Both the position numbers and the translations under genes were made by a program. A stretch of DNA of 64,000 nt, taken from the NCBI GenBank assembly GCA_963837285.1, contig CAWIMS010000002.1, positions 124,001 through 188,000 of the forward strand. Direction: 5' to 3'. How positions within the stretch are numbered: position 1 is the stretch's first letter; every line of letters begins with the position of its first letter. A model generated the notes under the pieces. That model was not told the DNA's origin and did not search any database. It saw only the letters and a list, made by a program, of their open reading frames with translations. The stretch comes from Planosporangium sp963837285 (lineage in GTDB: Bacteria; Actinomycetota; Actinomycetes; Mycobacteriales; Micromonosporaceae). Shown in pieces: positions 36,761 through 46,205 of this stretch.

Positions 36761-37437
36761 CCGCGCTGCTCGCGACCGCCCTGTCACCGTGGTTGGACGG
36801 GTACGCCGACGCTGACTTCCAAGGGCATATGGCCCAGCACCTGCTGCTGGCGTTGCTCGCCCCACTGGCGCTCGTGCTGTCCGCCCCGGTGACCCTCCTG
36901 CTGCGATCCCTCCCACCACGGTCGGCGCGCCGGGTCGCACGCGTGCTGCGAAGCCGGCCGGCGCACCTGCTGGCCAACCCGGTCACCGCGCTGGTACTCA
37001 ACGTCGGTGGGCTGGTCGCGCTGTACTTCACCCCGCTGTACGCCGCCACCACCCGGCACGACGGTCTGCATGCCCTGGTACACCTGCATTTCCTGGCCGC
37101 CGGGTACCTGTTCGCCTGGGTCATCGCCGGGCCCGACCCCGCGCCGCGCCGGCCGTCCGCGCGAGTGCGCGTCGTGGTCCTCGGCGCCGTCGTCGCCGCG
37201 CACGCCACCATCGCGCAACTGCTCTACGCCGGGCTGCTGGTCCAGGTACCCGAGCCGGCCGCGCAGCTACGGGCCGCCGGCGATCTCATGTACTACGGCG
37301 GTGACATCGGCGAGCTGCTGCTGGCCATGGCCCTGCTCGCCAGCTGGCGGCCAGGGCGTGCGCGGCGGGCGGCTACGCCACAACACGCTGCGCCTGGTGA
37401 CGAGCGTCAGCGCATTCCGGCCGTCGCGGTGGAGTAG
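36750..37437 (+). pseudogene. Cytochrome c oxidase assembly protein (CtaG/caa3 type), N-terminus replaced
   Basis: From about 36750 the frame encodes GHMAQHLLLALLAPLALVLS, then VTLLLRSLPPRSARRVARVL, HFLAAGYLFAWVIAGPDP and YYGGDIGELLLAMALLASW, matching the C-terminal two thirds of the multi-helix CtaG family (copper delivery to cytochrome oxidase in actinobacteria). The frame is open upstream to 36640, but that part is antisense to the PIG-L fragment and has no CtaG sequence. The first two helices are therefore lost at a deletion junction and the protein is unlikely to work. Confidence 0.78.
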
Positions 37438-37475
37438 CCGCGGCGACGGGGTCTCGGGCCATGGCCGGGACCGGG

Positions 37476-38864
37476 TCAGCGCGCCGCCGCGAGGGCCGGT
37501 GCGCAGCGTTGCCGCCATTCGCCGACTCCGCCTTCCCCGATCAGGCGTGCCGGGATGCCGGCCCGGTCGAGCAGGCTGGCGGCGATCGCGGCGCGGTGGC
37601 CGTTGGAGCAGATGACCCAGGTGGGGCGGTCGCGGGGCAGGTCGCCGAGGCGCATGGGCAGGTCGGCGACGAAGGCTAGCTGGCTGCCGGGGACGGTGCC
37701 CCAGGCCCATTCGAGCTGCTGCCGTACGTCGAGAACGTGCAGCGGCTGCCCGGCGAGCATGGCCTCGCACAGGTCGCCGACGCTGACCGTGGGGTAGGAG
37801 CGGATCTCGTGGCCCCCGCTGGCCCAGGTGTCGATGCCGCCGGCGAGGTACCCGATGATCCGGTCCCAGCCGATCCGGATCAGCTGGGTGGCCGCCTCGG
37901 CCCGGCTCGCGGCGGCGGGCTCGGGCAGCACCAGAACGAGCGGCGCGTTGAAGGGCAGCATCCAGCCGACGTAGCTGGCGAACCCGGAGTTGAGCTCGAT
38001 GTTGACCGACCCGGGGATGTGCGCGGCGGCGAACGCGTCGCGGTCGCGCCCGTCGACCACCCACACGTCGCCGCCCAGCCGCCGGGCGAGGTCCGGCGCG
38101 GCGATCGCGGGCAGGTCGGGGACCTGGCCGAGGACCGGGGCGCCGTGCCGGTTGATCGGCGCCATGTGCCGGTAGTAGCGGGGGTAGGCCATCAGCTCGC
38201 CGCGCAGCTCCGTGCTGAACTCGGCGAAGTCCGGCGCGGCCAGCAGCGGGTTGTCGCGGCGTTCCGCCTCGATGGTGCTGGTCCGGCGGGTGGTGGGCAT
38301 GGCGGCGACGCAGAAGCTGCCGGCGCCGTGGGTCGGAAGGACCTGCGCGGTGGCGGGCAGCGCGGCCAGCCGCCGCAGGGTGTCGTACTGCGCCCGGGCC
38401 AGCTCGTCGGTGTGCTCGGGCCCGAGCAGGTCGGGGCGGCCCGCGCTGCCGACCAGCAGGCTGCCGCCGGTGAACACCGCGGCCGGCTCGGTCGCGTCGC
38501 CCTCGTAGACCAGGTACGCGATGTGCTCGTAGGTGTGGCCGGGGGTGGCCACGGCCACCAGGCGCAGGTCGCCGAGGTCCAGCTCGTCGCCGTCGTCGAC
38601 GGGCCGGTGCGGGAACTCGTAGCGGCCCTTGGCGGGGGCGATGATCTGGGCGCCGGTGGCGGCGCGGATCTCGTGTGCGCCGGAGACATAGTCGTTGTGT
38701 ACGTGCGTTTCCAGTACCGCCCGGATCGTGGCGTCGCGCTGGCTCGCAGCGCGGCGCAGCCGCCAGGCGTCCCGCTGCGGGTCGACGGCCAGCGCTTCCC
38801 GCCCGGACACGAGCAGGTAGCTGTTGTCACCCAGACCCGCGGTGACGACCACGTCGAGATCCAT
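37476..38864 (-). CDS. Persulfide dioxygenase-rhodanese fusion (second copy)
   Basis: A 462-residue paralogue of the 31619-32980 enzyme. ATG 38864 follows GGAGACCGG. MBL iron ligands are His54/His56/Asp58 in THVHNDY, with TPGHTYEHIAYLV and GRPDLLGPEHTDE. A first rhodanese domain has no Cys (VVDGRDRDAFAAAHIPGS). The second has VLDVRQQLEWAWG and the catalytic loop ICSNGHRAA. It is divergent from an ArsR-type repressor gene with a shared dyad between them. It should oxidise low-molecular-weight persulfides to sulfite or thiosulfate under that repressor. Confidence 0.92.
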   Translation of the reverse strand: MDLDVVVTAGLGDNSYLLVSGREALAVDPQRDAWRLRRAASQRDATIRAVLETHVHNDYVSGAHEIRAATGAQIIAPAKGRYEFPHRPVDDGDELDLGDLRLVAVATPGHTYEHIAYLVYEGDATEPAAVFTGGSLLVGSAGRPDLLGPEHTDELARAQYDTLRRLAALPATAQVLPTHGAGSFCVAAMPTTRRTSTIEAERRDNPLLAAPDFAEFSTELRGELMAYPRYYRHMAPINRHGAPVLGQVPDLPAIAAPDLARRLGGDVWVVDGRDRDAFAAAHIPGSVNIELNSGFASYVGWMLPFNAPLVLVLPEPAAASRAEAATQLIRIGWDRIIGYLAGGIDTWASGGHEIRSYPTVSVGDLCEAMLAGQPLHVLDVRQQLEWAWGTVPGSQLAFVADLPMRLGDLPRDRPTWVICSNGHRAAIAASLLDRAGIPARLIGEGGVGEWRQRCAPALAAAR

Positions 38865-38885
38865 CCCGGTCTCCAATTCTCGACA

Positions 38886-38911
38886 TTCAATTGAGCTATT
38901 GACCGATTGAA
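38886..38911. promoter_or_regulatory. ArsR-type operator between persulfide dioxygenase 2 and the ArsR gene
   Basis: TTCAATTG…CGATTGAA: an imperfect 12-2-12 type dyad with an internal CTATTGACC in the 70-base divergent region, typical in position and half-site for ArsR/SmtB repressors. Confidence 0.6.
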
Positions 38912-38934
38912 CCCCACTGGCCTACGGTCTGTCC

Positions 38935-39267
38935 ATGGCGGTCATCCCGGACGCGTTCCTCGACGACGTGGCCCGCCGGTTCGCCCTCCTCGGCGACCCG
39001 ACCCGGCTACGGATCGTGCGCGCGCTGCACGAGTGCGGGGAGTGCACGGTGGGGGAGGTCGCGGATGCGGCCGGCACGTCGGTGGCGAACGCATCACAGC
39101 ATCTACAGCGGCTCGCCCAGGGCGGGATCGCCGGGCGGCGCCGCGACGGTCAGGCGATTCGCTACCGGATCGTCGACGACACGATCGAGCAGCTGTGCGC
39201 GATCGTGTGCGGCAGCGTGGCGGGCAGCCGAGCGCCACGGGCAGCGGCAGACGCGGCCACGGACTAG
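38935..39267 (+). CDS. ArsR/SmtB-family repressor with four cysteines
   Basis: A 110-residue winged-helix repressor: ALLGDPTRLRIVRALHECGE, then GTSVANASQHLQRLAQGGI as recognition helix, then the wing RRRDGQAIRYRI. Cys34 and Cys37 (ECGEC) lie at the alpha-3 metal/thiol site, and Cys88 and Cys92 (LCAIVC) lie in the C-terminal helix. Two pairs placed like this could bind a thiophilic metal. They could equally form di- or tetrasulfide links as in BigR/SqrR persulfide sensors. The divergent persulfide dioxygenase favours the second reading; this is inference. Confidence 0.88.
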   Translation: MAVIPDAFLDDVARRFALLGDPTRLRIVRALHECGECTVGEVADAAGTSVANASQHLQRLAQGGIAGRRRDGQAIRYRIVDDTIEQLCAIVCGSVAGSRAPRAAADAATD

Positions 39268-39282
39268 CGAGACGAGGCGACG

Positions 39283-40847
39283 ATGTCGGCGATCGACGGC
39301 GCAGCCGTAGTAGCCGGCCAGGATGACGGCGCCGGCCGCCGCTGGCTGAAGATCATCGACCAGACGCCGTGCATCGGCTGCCACGCCTGCACGACGGCGT
39401 GCAAGTCGGAGAACGAGGTGCCGCTGTCGGTCACCCGTACCTATGTCAAGAGCGTCGACGTGGGTACGTTCCCGCAGGCCCGGCGGGCGTTCCAGGTCAC
39501 CCGGTGCAACCAGTGCGAGGACGCGCCCTGCGTGGCGGCCTGCCCGACGTCGGCGATGTTCCGCCGGCCGGACGGGATCGTCGACTTCGACAAGCAGGCG
39601 TGTATCGGCTGCAAGGCGTGCATGGCGGCGTGCCCGTACGACGCGATCTTCATCAACCCGGAGGACCACTCGGCGGAGAAGTGCAACCTGTGCGCGCACC
39701 GCCTCGACGTCGGGCTTGAGCCGGCCTGCGTGGTGGTCTGCCCGACCCAGGCGATCCTCGTCGGCGACCTGACGGACCCGGAGTCGAAGGCGGCGCGGAT
39801 CGTCGCGCGCGAGCCGGTCGCGGTGCGCCGGCCGGAGAAGGGCACCCGGCCCAAGCTGTTCTACAGGGGCGCCACCCAGGCCACCCTCGACCCCCTCGCC
39901 GCCCGCCGGCCCGCCGGCGGCACGTTCATGTGGAGCGAGATCCCGGCCGGCGCCCAGGCAGGTGGCCTCCGGGCATCCGGGCGGCGGCGAACAGCAGCGC
40001 GGCGGCGCTGCTGTCTTACGACATCGCGCCACCGGGCGCCATGGGACTGGCGGGTGAGCCTGTACACCTGGACCAAGGGCATCGCCGCCGGTGCGTACCT
40101 GGTCGCGGTGCTGCTGGCGCTGACCGGGTTTACGGCGTGGAGCGACCCGCTCGTGACGTGGGCGGCACCGGTGCTCGCGGCGGCGTTCCTCGCCGCCACC
40201 GCCGGTCTGCTGGTGTGGGATCTGGAGCATCCCGGCCCGGTTCCTCTACATCCTGACCCGGCCGCAGTGGCGTAGCTGGCTGGTCCGCGGCGGCGTCATC
40301 CTGACTGGGTACGCCGGCCGTGCTCGGGCTGCATCTGCTGGCCGGCATCCTGGGCAGCGCCGGGCTGCGCGCAGGCCGCCGCGGTGCCGGGTGTCCCGCT
40401 GGCGGCGCTGACCGCCGTCTACACCGCGTACCTGTTCGCCCAGGCCAAGGCCCGCGACCTGTGGCAGAACCCGCTGCTGCCGGCGCACCTGCTCGTGCAG
40501 GCGGCGCCTGGCCGGGGCGGCGGCGCTGCTGCCGGTCGGCGGTGTGGTGGCAGCGCGACGCGGTCCCGCCGCTGGCCTGGATCCTGGCCGGTGCCTGCCT
40601 GGCCCACCTGCTGCTGGTGCTCGGCGAGGTCACGCTGGCCCACCCGACCGCGCACGCCCAGCTGGCCGCGTACGAGCTGACCCGCGGGCGGTACGCGCGG
40701 CTTTTTCTGGGCCGGCGCTCGTGCTGGTCGCGCGCGGGCATGGCCGCGCCGCTGGCCGGCGCCTGGGTCGCGCCGCTCGCGCTGGCCGGGCTGGCCGCCT
40801 ACGAGCACGCCTATGTACAGGCCGGCCAGGCCGTGCCACTGGCCTGA
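39283..40847 (+). pseudogene. FeS subunit fused to NrfD-type membrane subunit (PsrB-PsrC-like), frameshifted
   Basis: The first 220 residues are an intact 4Fe-4S ferredoxin domain: CIGCHACTTACKSENE, CNQCEDAPCVAACPT, CIGCKACMAACPYDA, KCNLCAHRLD…CVVVCPTQA, which gives four clusters. The frame continues without a stop into NrfD sequence (APWDWRVSLYTWTKGIAAGA), so this appears to be a natural B-C fusion. From 39960 on, the reading frame changes many times (blocks SAAALLSYDIA, AVLGLHLLAGILGSAG, AVYTAYLFAQAKARDL, LAWILAGACLAHLLLVLGEV). Intact relatives pass electrons between membrane quinones and the molybdenum subunit encoded next. About six indels would be needed to restore it. Confidence 0.8.
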
Positions 40848-40858
40848 GAGGGGGCACG

Positions 40859-43791
40859 GTGAAGCTGGAGGAGATCGGCGCCCGGGTCAGCGCCGCCCGC
40901 GCAGGCGACCCAGGCGCGCGGCGAGACCTTCTACCCGGGCCGAGCCGGGTGCACCTGGCCGCGTTCCCGCCCAAGGAGCGCTGGGACGACTGGGTCGAGC
41001 TGGACTCCCGGTCGTGGCCCCGGCGGGTGGAGCGCCGGTACATGCTGGTTCCCACCACGTGCTTCAACTGCGAGTCCGCCTGCGGGCTGCTCGCCTATGT
41101 CGACCGGGACACGCTGCAGGTGCGCAAGTTCGAGGGCAACCCGGAGCACCCCGGCTCGCGCGGGCGCAACTGCGCCAAGGGGCCGGCCACCCTCAACCAG
41201 GTCACCGACCCGGACCGGATCCTCGCCCCGCTCAAGCGGGCCGGCGCCCGCGGCGAGGGCCGCTGGGAGCAGGTGAGCTGGGACGAGGCCCTCGACGACA
41301 TCGCCGCCCGGATCCGGGCGTCCATCGTGGATGGACGCCCGAACGAGGTCATGTACCACGTCGGCCGGCCGGGCGAGGACGGCTTCACCGAACGGGTCCT
41401 GGCCAGCTGGGGCGTGGACGGGCACAACTCGCACACCAACGTGTGCTCGTCGGGCGCCCGCGCCGGGTACCACCTGTGGACCGGTATCGACCGGCCCAGC
41501 CCCGACCACGCGAACGCCGACGTCATCCTGCTCATCAGCGCGCACCTGGAGTCCGGGCACTACTTCAACCCGCACGCCCAGCGGATCACCGAGGCCAAGG
41601 CGCGCGGCGCGAAGCTGATCGTGCTGGACACCCGGCTGTCCAACACCGCCACCCACGCCGATCACTGGCTCGCGCCGTACCCCGGCTCGGAGTCGGCGAT
41701 CCTGCTGGCCATCGCGGGCCACCTCATCCGGACCGGCCGCTACGACCGGGAGTTCGTGCGCCGCTGGTGGAACTGGGCGGAGTACCTGGCCGCGCGAGCA
41801 CCCGGACGGCGCGCAGACCTTCGAGCGGTTCGAGCAGATCCTGCGCGACCTCTACGCGGAGTACACGTTCGCGTTCGCCGCCGCCGAGTCCGGTGTCGCG
41901 GAAGCCACCATCGCCGAGGTCGCCGCGGCCGTCGCCGGGGCCGGTACCCGGCTGGCCACGCACAGTTGGCGCTCGGCCGCCGCCGGTAACCTCGGCGGCT
42001 GGCAGGTGGCCCGCTGCCTGTTCCTGCTCAACTGCCTGCTCGGCGCGGTCGCCACCGAGGGCGGCACGTACCCCAACGCGTGGAACAAGTTCGTGCCGCG
42101 CCCGATCCACACCCCCGGCCCCCCGCACACCTGGAACGAGCTGACCTGGCCGCTGGAGTACCCGCTCGCGCTCAACGAGCTGTCGTTCCTGCTGCCGCAC
42201 TTCCTCAAAGAGGGCCGCGGCCGGCTGGCCGTCTACTTCACCCGCGTCTACAACCCGGTGTGGACCAACCCCGACGGGATGAGCTGGGTCGAGGTGCTCA
42301 CCGACCCCAAGCTGGTCGGGCTGCACGTGGCGCTGACCCCGGTGTGGAACGAGACCGCGTACTTCGCCGACTACGTGCTGCCGATGGGCACCGGCGCGGA
42401 ACGCCACGACCTGCACTCCTACGAGCAGTACGACGGCCAGTGGATCGGCTTCCGCCAGCCGGTCCTGCGCGCCGCCCGGGAGCGCCTCGGCCAGGAGATG
42501 ACCGACACCCGGCAGGCCAACCCCGGCGAGGTGTGGGAGGAGAACGAGTTCTGGATCGAGCTGTCCTGGCGCATCGACCCCGACGGCTCGCTGGGCATCC
42601 GCCGCCACCACGAGTCCCGCGAACACCCCGGCGAGAAGCTCACCGTCGACGAGTACTACCGGCACATCTTCGAGAACTCGGTGCCCGGGCTGCCCGAGGC
42701 CGCCGCCGCGCAGGGCCTCACCCCGCTTGCGTACATGCGCCGGTACGGGGCGTTCGAGATCCGGTCCGGCATCGGTCCGGTCTTCGCCCAGGAGGTCCCG
42801 GCCGAGGAGCTACGCGACGCCGTCGACAGCCGGTTCGGGCGGGTCTACACGCCGACGCCCGCCCCGGCCGGCCCGAACGTCGTCCCGGTCGCCACCCCCG
42901 AGCCGGACGCGGCCGGCCGTCGTCCGGTGGGCGTGCGCGTCGACGGCGTGGTCCGCCGGGGCTTCCCGACTCCCAGCGGGCGGCTGGAGTTCTACTCGCG
43001 CACGATGGCCGACTGGGGCTGGTCCGAGCACGCCCTGCCCGGCTACGTGCGCAGCCACATCCACCCGGCCGCGATGCAGCCCGACCAGATGGTGCTCATC
43101 TCGACGTTCCGGCTGCCGGTCCAGATCCACACCCGGGGCGGCAACGCCAAGTGGCTCAACGAGCTGGCCCACACCAATCCACTGTGGATCCACCCGGCCG
43201 ACGCCCGGCGGCTCGGCGTCGGCGCGGGGGACCTGGTGCGGGTGGAGACCGACGATCGGGTACTTCGTGGTGAAGGCCTGGGTAACCGAGGGCATCCGGC
43301 CCGGCGTGGTCGCCTGCAGCCACCACATGGGCCGCTGGAAGCTCGCCGGCGACCGCCACGACGGCGCCGGCCAGGTGATGGCCACCGTCGACCTCGCGAA
43401 GACCGGCGAGCAGTGGTCGATGACCCGCCGGTCCGGTGTCAGTCCCTATGCGTCCGCTGATCCCGACACGCGGCGGATCTGGTGGAGCGACGTCGGGGTA
43501 CACCAGAACCTCACCTTCCCGGTCCATCCCGACCCGATCTCCGGCCAGCACTGCTGGCACCAGGCGGTGCGGGTCCGCAGAGCGGAGCCCGGCGACGCCT
43601 ACGGCGACATCGCCGTCGACACCCACAAATCCCACGAGGTGTACCGGGAGTGGCTGGCCATGACCCGCGACGCCGCCCGGCACTCGCCCGACGGCACCCG
43701 CCGGCCGTACTGGCTGATGCGCCCGCTCAAGCCGTCCCGCGACACCTACCGCCTGGCCGAGGAGCCCGCCGCCGATGCCGCTCACGCCTGA
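40859..43791 (+). pseudogene. Molybdopterin oxidoreductase catalytic subunit (PsrA/PhsA-like), two frameshifts
   Basis: GTG 40859 follows GAGAGGGGG. The N-terminus has the cluster motif TTCFNCESACG…NCAKG and the Mo-bisPGD domains (GRPNEVMYHVGRPGEDGF, VCSSGARAGYHLWTGIDRP, VILLISAHLESGHYFN). Near 41795 the frame shifts and continues LRDLYAEYTFAFAAAES. It shifts again near 43255 and continues FVVKAWVTEGIRPG to the stop at 43791. Joined, the protein is about 975 residues, normal for the CISM family (polysulfide, thiosulfate, tetrathionate or arsenate). Neighbouring sulfur genes favour a sulfur substrate. Unlike many CISM enzymes, no Tat signal is visible, so it may face the cytoplasm. Confidence 0.85.
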
Positions 43792-44656
43792 CCTGTTCCG
43801 CGCCCTCGGCGCGCTGTGCGAGCCACCGGATCCGGCGCACGCCCGGCTCGCCGGCGCGCTCGGCCTGCCCGGCCGACCAGATCCGGCCGACCACACGGAA
43901 CTGTTCGTGCTGCGACTCGTGCCCTACGCCTCGGTGTACCTGAGCCCGGACGGCATGCTCGGCGGCGAGACCGCCGACCGGGTCGCCGGGTTCTGGCGGG
44001 CGTTGCGCCTGACCCCGCCCGCCGAGCCCGACCACCTCGCCGCGCTGCTCGGCCTGTACGCGACCCTCGCCGAACACGCGCAGGCCGACCCGGACCCGGC
44101 CCGCGCGGCGCTCTGGCACCAGGCCCGCGGGGCCCTGCTGTGGGAACACCTGCTGACCTGGCTCCCGCCGTACACGCTCGCGGCGGCGCGGGTGGCCCGA
44201 CCCTTCTACGCCGCGTGGGCGCGGCTGCTCGACGCCGCCCTGCGCGCCGAGGCGCAGACCGTACCCGCACCGCCCACGCCGGCCCTGCACCTGCGCGAGC
44301 GCCCCGCCCCGCCGGACCCCGACGGCGGACTGGACGCCCTGATCCGCGCGCTGCTCGCCCCCGCGTGCAGCGGTCTGCTGATTACCCGCGCCGACCTGGC
44401 CCGCGGCGCCGGCGAGGCCGGTCTCGCGCCCCGCGTCGGTGAGCGTGCCTTCGTGCTGCGCGCCATGCTCGGCCAGGACCCCGCGGCGACCCTCGGCTGG
44501 CTGGTTACGGAGGCCGACCGGTGGGCCGAGCGGCACCGGGCCGCCGAGCCGATCCTCGGCGACATCGCGCGGACCTGGCAAGCCCGGGCCGACGCCAGCC
44601 GCGCCGCGCTCGCCCGCGCCCACCGAACAGCCACGGAGGTGGCCCATGCCCGCTGA
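43775..44656 (+). CDS. TorD-family molybdoenzyme chaperone
   Basis: A 293-residue all-helical protein whose start overlaps the end of the molybdoenzyme gene by 17 bases. The central helix block ALWHQARGALLWEHLLTWLP followed by RPFYAAWARLLDAAL is typical of the TorD/DmsD family, which binds the apo catalytic subunit and assists cofactor loading. A C-terminal extension of about 100 residues (RADLARGAGEAGLAPRVGER) is longer than in E. coli TorD but seen in actinobacterial homologues. It is intact while its client gene is frameshifted. Confidence 0.8.
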   Translation: MPLTPDLFRALGALCEPPDPAHARLAGALGLPGRPDPADHTELFVLRLVPYASVYLSPDGMLGGETADRVAGFWRALRLTPPAEPDHLAALLGLYATLAEHAQADPDPARAALWHQARGALLWEHLLTWLPPYTLAAARVARPFYAAWARLLDAALRAEAQTVPAPPTPALHLRERPAPPDPDGGLDALIRALLAPACSGLLITRADLARGAGEAGLAPRVGERAFVLRAMLGQDPAATLGWLVTEADRWAERHRAAEPILGDIARTWQARADASRAALARAHRTATEVAHAR

Positions 44657-45230
44657 CACCCAACCCGCCCCCGCGGTGACCGCAGACCCCGCCGTCACCG
44701 AGGAGGACGTCCGCCGGATCGTGCGCGAGGAGATCGAACGGGCCTTCCGCCGCGACCCCGCGACCCGCACCGCCGCGATCATCGCCTCCAAGGGCACCCT
44801 CGACTGGGCGTACCCGCCGCTGATCCTCGCCAACGCGGCCGCCGCCGTCGGCATGGACGTGTCGGTCTTCTTCACCTTCTACGGCCTCAACATCATCCAC
44901 AAGGACGCCGCCCGCAAGCTCAAGATCGACCCGGTCGGCAACCCGGCCATGCCCATGCCGGTCCCCGTCCCCGACATCATCTCGTCGCTGCCCGGAATGG
45001 TGCCGATGGCCTCCGCGATGATGCGGTCCAAGTTCGCCAAGAAGAACGTCGCTACCATCGCCGAGCTGATCGCCACCGCGCAGGAGGCCGACGTCCGGCT
45101 GATCGCCTGCCAGATGACCGTCGACGTCTTCGGCTACGCCCAGGACGACTTCATCGACGGCGTCGAGTTCGCCGGCGCCGCGGCCTTCATGGCCCGCGCC
45201 CGCAAGGCGCACGTGACCCTCTTCGTCTGA
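44646..45230 (+). CDS. DsrE/DsrF-like sulfur-carrier family protein (DsrE2 type)
   Basis: A 194-residue protein with N-terminal acidic helix (VRRIVREEIERAFRRDPATR), then the DsrE fold: TAAIIASKGTLDWAYPPLIL, VFFTFYGLNIIHKD and the conserved Cys in RLIACQMTVDVFGY. DsrE-type proteins carry persulfide sulfur between TusA and oxidoreductases in sulfur oxidisers. The ATG lies inside the end of the torD gene (overlap), so translation is coupled. It is immediately followed by TusA, its usual partner. Confidence 0.9.
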   Translation: MPADTQPAPAVTADPAVTEEDVRRIVREEIERAFRRDPATRTAAIIASKGTLDWAYPPLILANAAAAVGMDVSVFFTFYGLNIIHKDAARKLKIDPVGNPAMPMPVPVPDIISSLPGMVPMASAMMRSKFAKKNVATIAELIATAQEADVRLIACQMTVDVFGYAQDDFIDGVEFAGAAAFMARARKAHVTLFV

Positions 45231-45248
45231 CCGGAGGTGCATCCGATC

Positions 45249-45494
45249 ATGCCCGACATCACCGAGGACCAGCTCGTCGACGCGCGGGAGCTGATGTGCC
45301 CGATGCCCGTCATGGCCGCCTCGAAGGCCCGGCGGCGGCTGCAGGCCAACCAGGTACTCAAGATTCTCGCCACCGACCGCGGCTCGCTGTCCGACATCCC
45401 CGCCTGGGCCGAGGCCAACGGAGACGAACTGCTCGACGCGGGGGAGGATAACGGCGTGTACGTGTTCTACGTCCGCAAGGCCGACGAGGGATGA
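45249..45494 (+). CDS. tusA: TusA-family sulfur carrier
   Basis: An 81-residue protein with the TusA signature ELMCPMPVM, where Cys17 accepts sulfane sulfur, and the ILATDRGSLSDIPAWA motif. ATG 45249 lies behind GGAGGTGCA. In sulfur-oxidising bacteria TusA shuttles persulfide between rhodanese, DsrE and downstream enzymes. Here it follows DsrE by 18 bases and overlaps the next gene at ATGA. Confidence 0.92.
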   Translation: MPDITEDQLVDARELMCPMPVMAASKARRRLQANQVLKILATDRGSLSDIPAWAEANGDELLDAGEDNGVYVFYVRKADEG

Positions 45495-45865
45495 CCGGCC
45501 CGCAGCAGCGGGCCGGCGATGATGGCCGTGACCCGGACGCCCGGTTCACCTTCGCCAACGAGCGCACCTTCCTGGCCTGGCACCGCACCGCACTCGCCCT
45601 GGTCGTCGCCGGTCTTGCCATCATCCAACTCCTGCCCCCGTTCCCCGGCGCACCGTGGGGCCGGCACCTGCTCGCCGTCCCGCTGATCAGCCTCGGCGCC
45701 GTGGTCTCCGTCGCCAGCTACCTCGAATGGGTCCGCGACCAGCGAGCCCTGCGCCGCGGCGAGCCGCTCCCGCCCTCCCGGTTGCCCCGCATTCTGGCCG
45801 CCGCCATCACCGCGCTGTCCATCGTCGCCGCCATCCTGGCCCTGCTCGCACCGACCAAGGGCTGA
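45491..45865 (+). CDS. DUF202 (YidH) family membrane protein
   Basis: A 124-residue protein with the DUF202 signature FANERTFLAWHRTALALVVA and three transmembrane helices. It starts at ATGA with the tusA stop and is followed after one base by a second DUF202 protein. Function is unknown; pairs of YidH/YidG-like proteins may form a small membrane complex. Position at the end of the sulfur operon suggests a co-transcribed accessory role. Confidence 0.88.
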   Translation: MTGPQQRAGDDGRDPDARFTFANERTFLAWHRTALALVVAGLAIIQLLPPFPGAPWGRHLLAVPLISLGAVVSVASYLEWVRDQRALRRGEPLPPSRLPRILAAAITALSIVAAILALLAPTKG

Positions 45866-45866
45866 C

Positions 45867-46205
45867 ATGGACGACGAACCCGGCCGCGACGATCCGTCCG
45901 ACGGCCCCAGGCATGACCCCGGCCTCGCCCGCGAACGGACCCAACTGGCCTGGAGCCGCACCGCCATCTCGTTCGCCGCCGTCGGCGTGGCGATCCTGCG
46001 CACCGAGCGCGTGGCCGGCGCGATCGTCATCGCCATGAGCGCCGCGATCTGGGGCCTCGGCCGGCTACCCGCCCACGAACGCGCCGAAGCCGAACGCGGA
46101 CACGGCCTCACCCAGCGCCGCACCGTGCAGCTGATCACGGCCGCGACGACTCTCGTGTCGATGATTGCCCTCGCCTTGGCGCTGCTGGCGTACCGCCGAC
46201 CCTGA
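45867..46205 (+). CDS. DUF202 (YidG-like) family membrane protein
   Basis: A 112-residue partner of the preceding gene: LARERTQLAWSRTAISFAAV is the DUF202 signature, and two further hydrophobic helices follow. It begins one base after the preceding stop codon. It is the last gene of the apparent psr-torD-dsrE-tusA unit. Function is unknown. Confidence 0.87.
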   Translation: MDDEPGRDDPSDGPRHDPGLARERTQLAWSRTAISFAAVGVAILRTERVAGAIVIAMSAAIWGLGRLPAHERAEAERGHGLTQRRTVQLITAATTLVSMIALALALLAYRRP

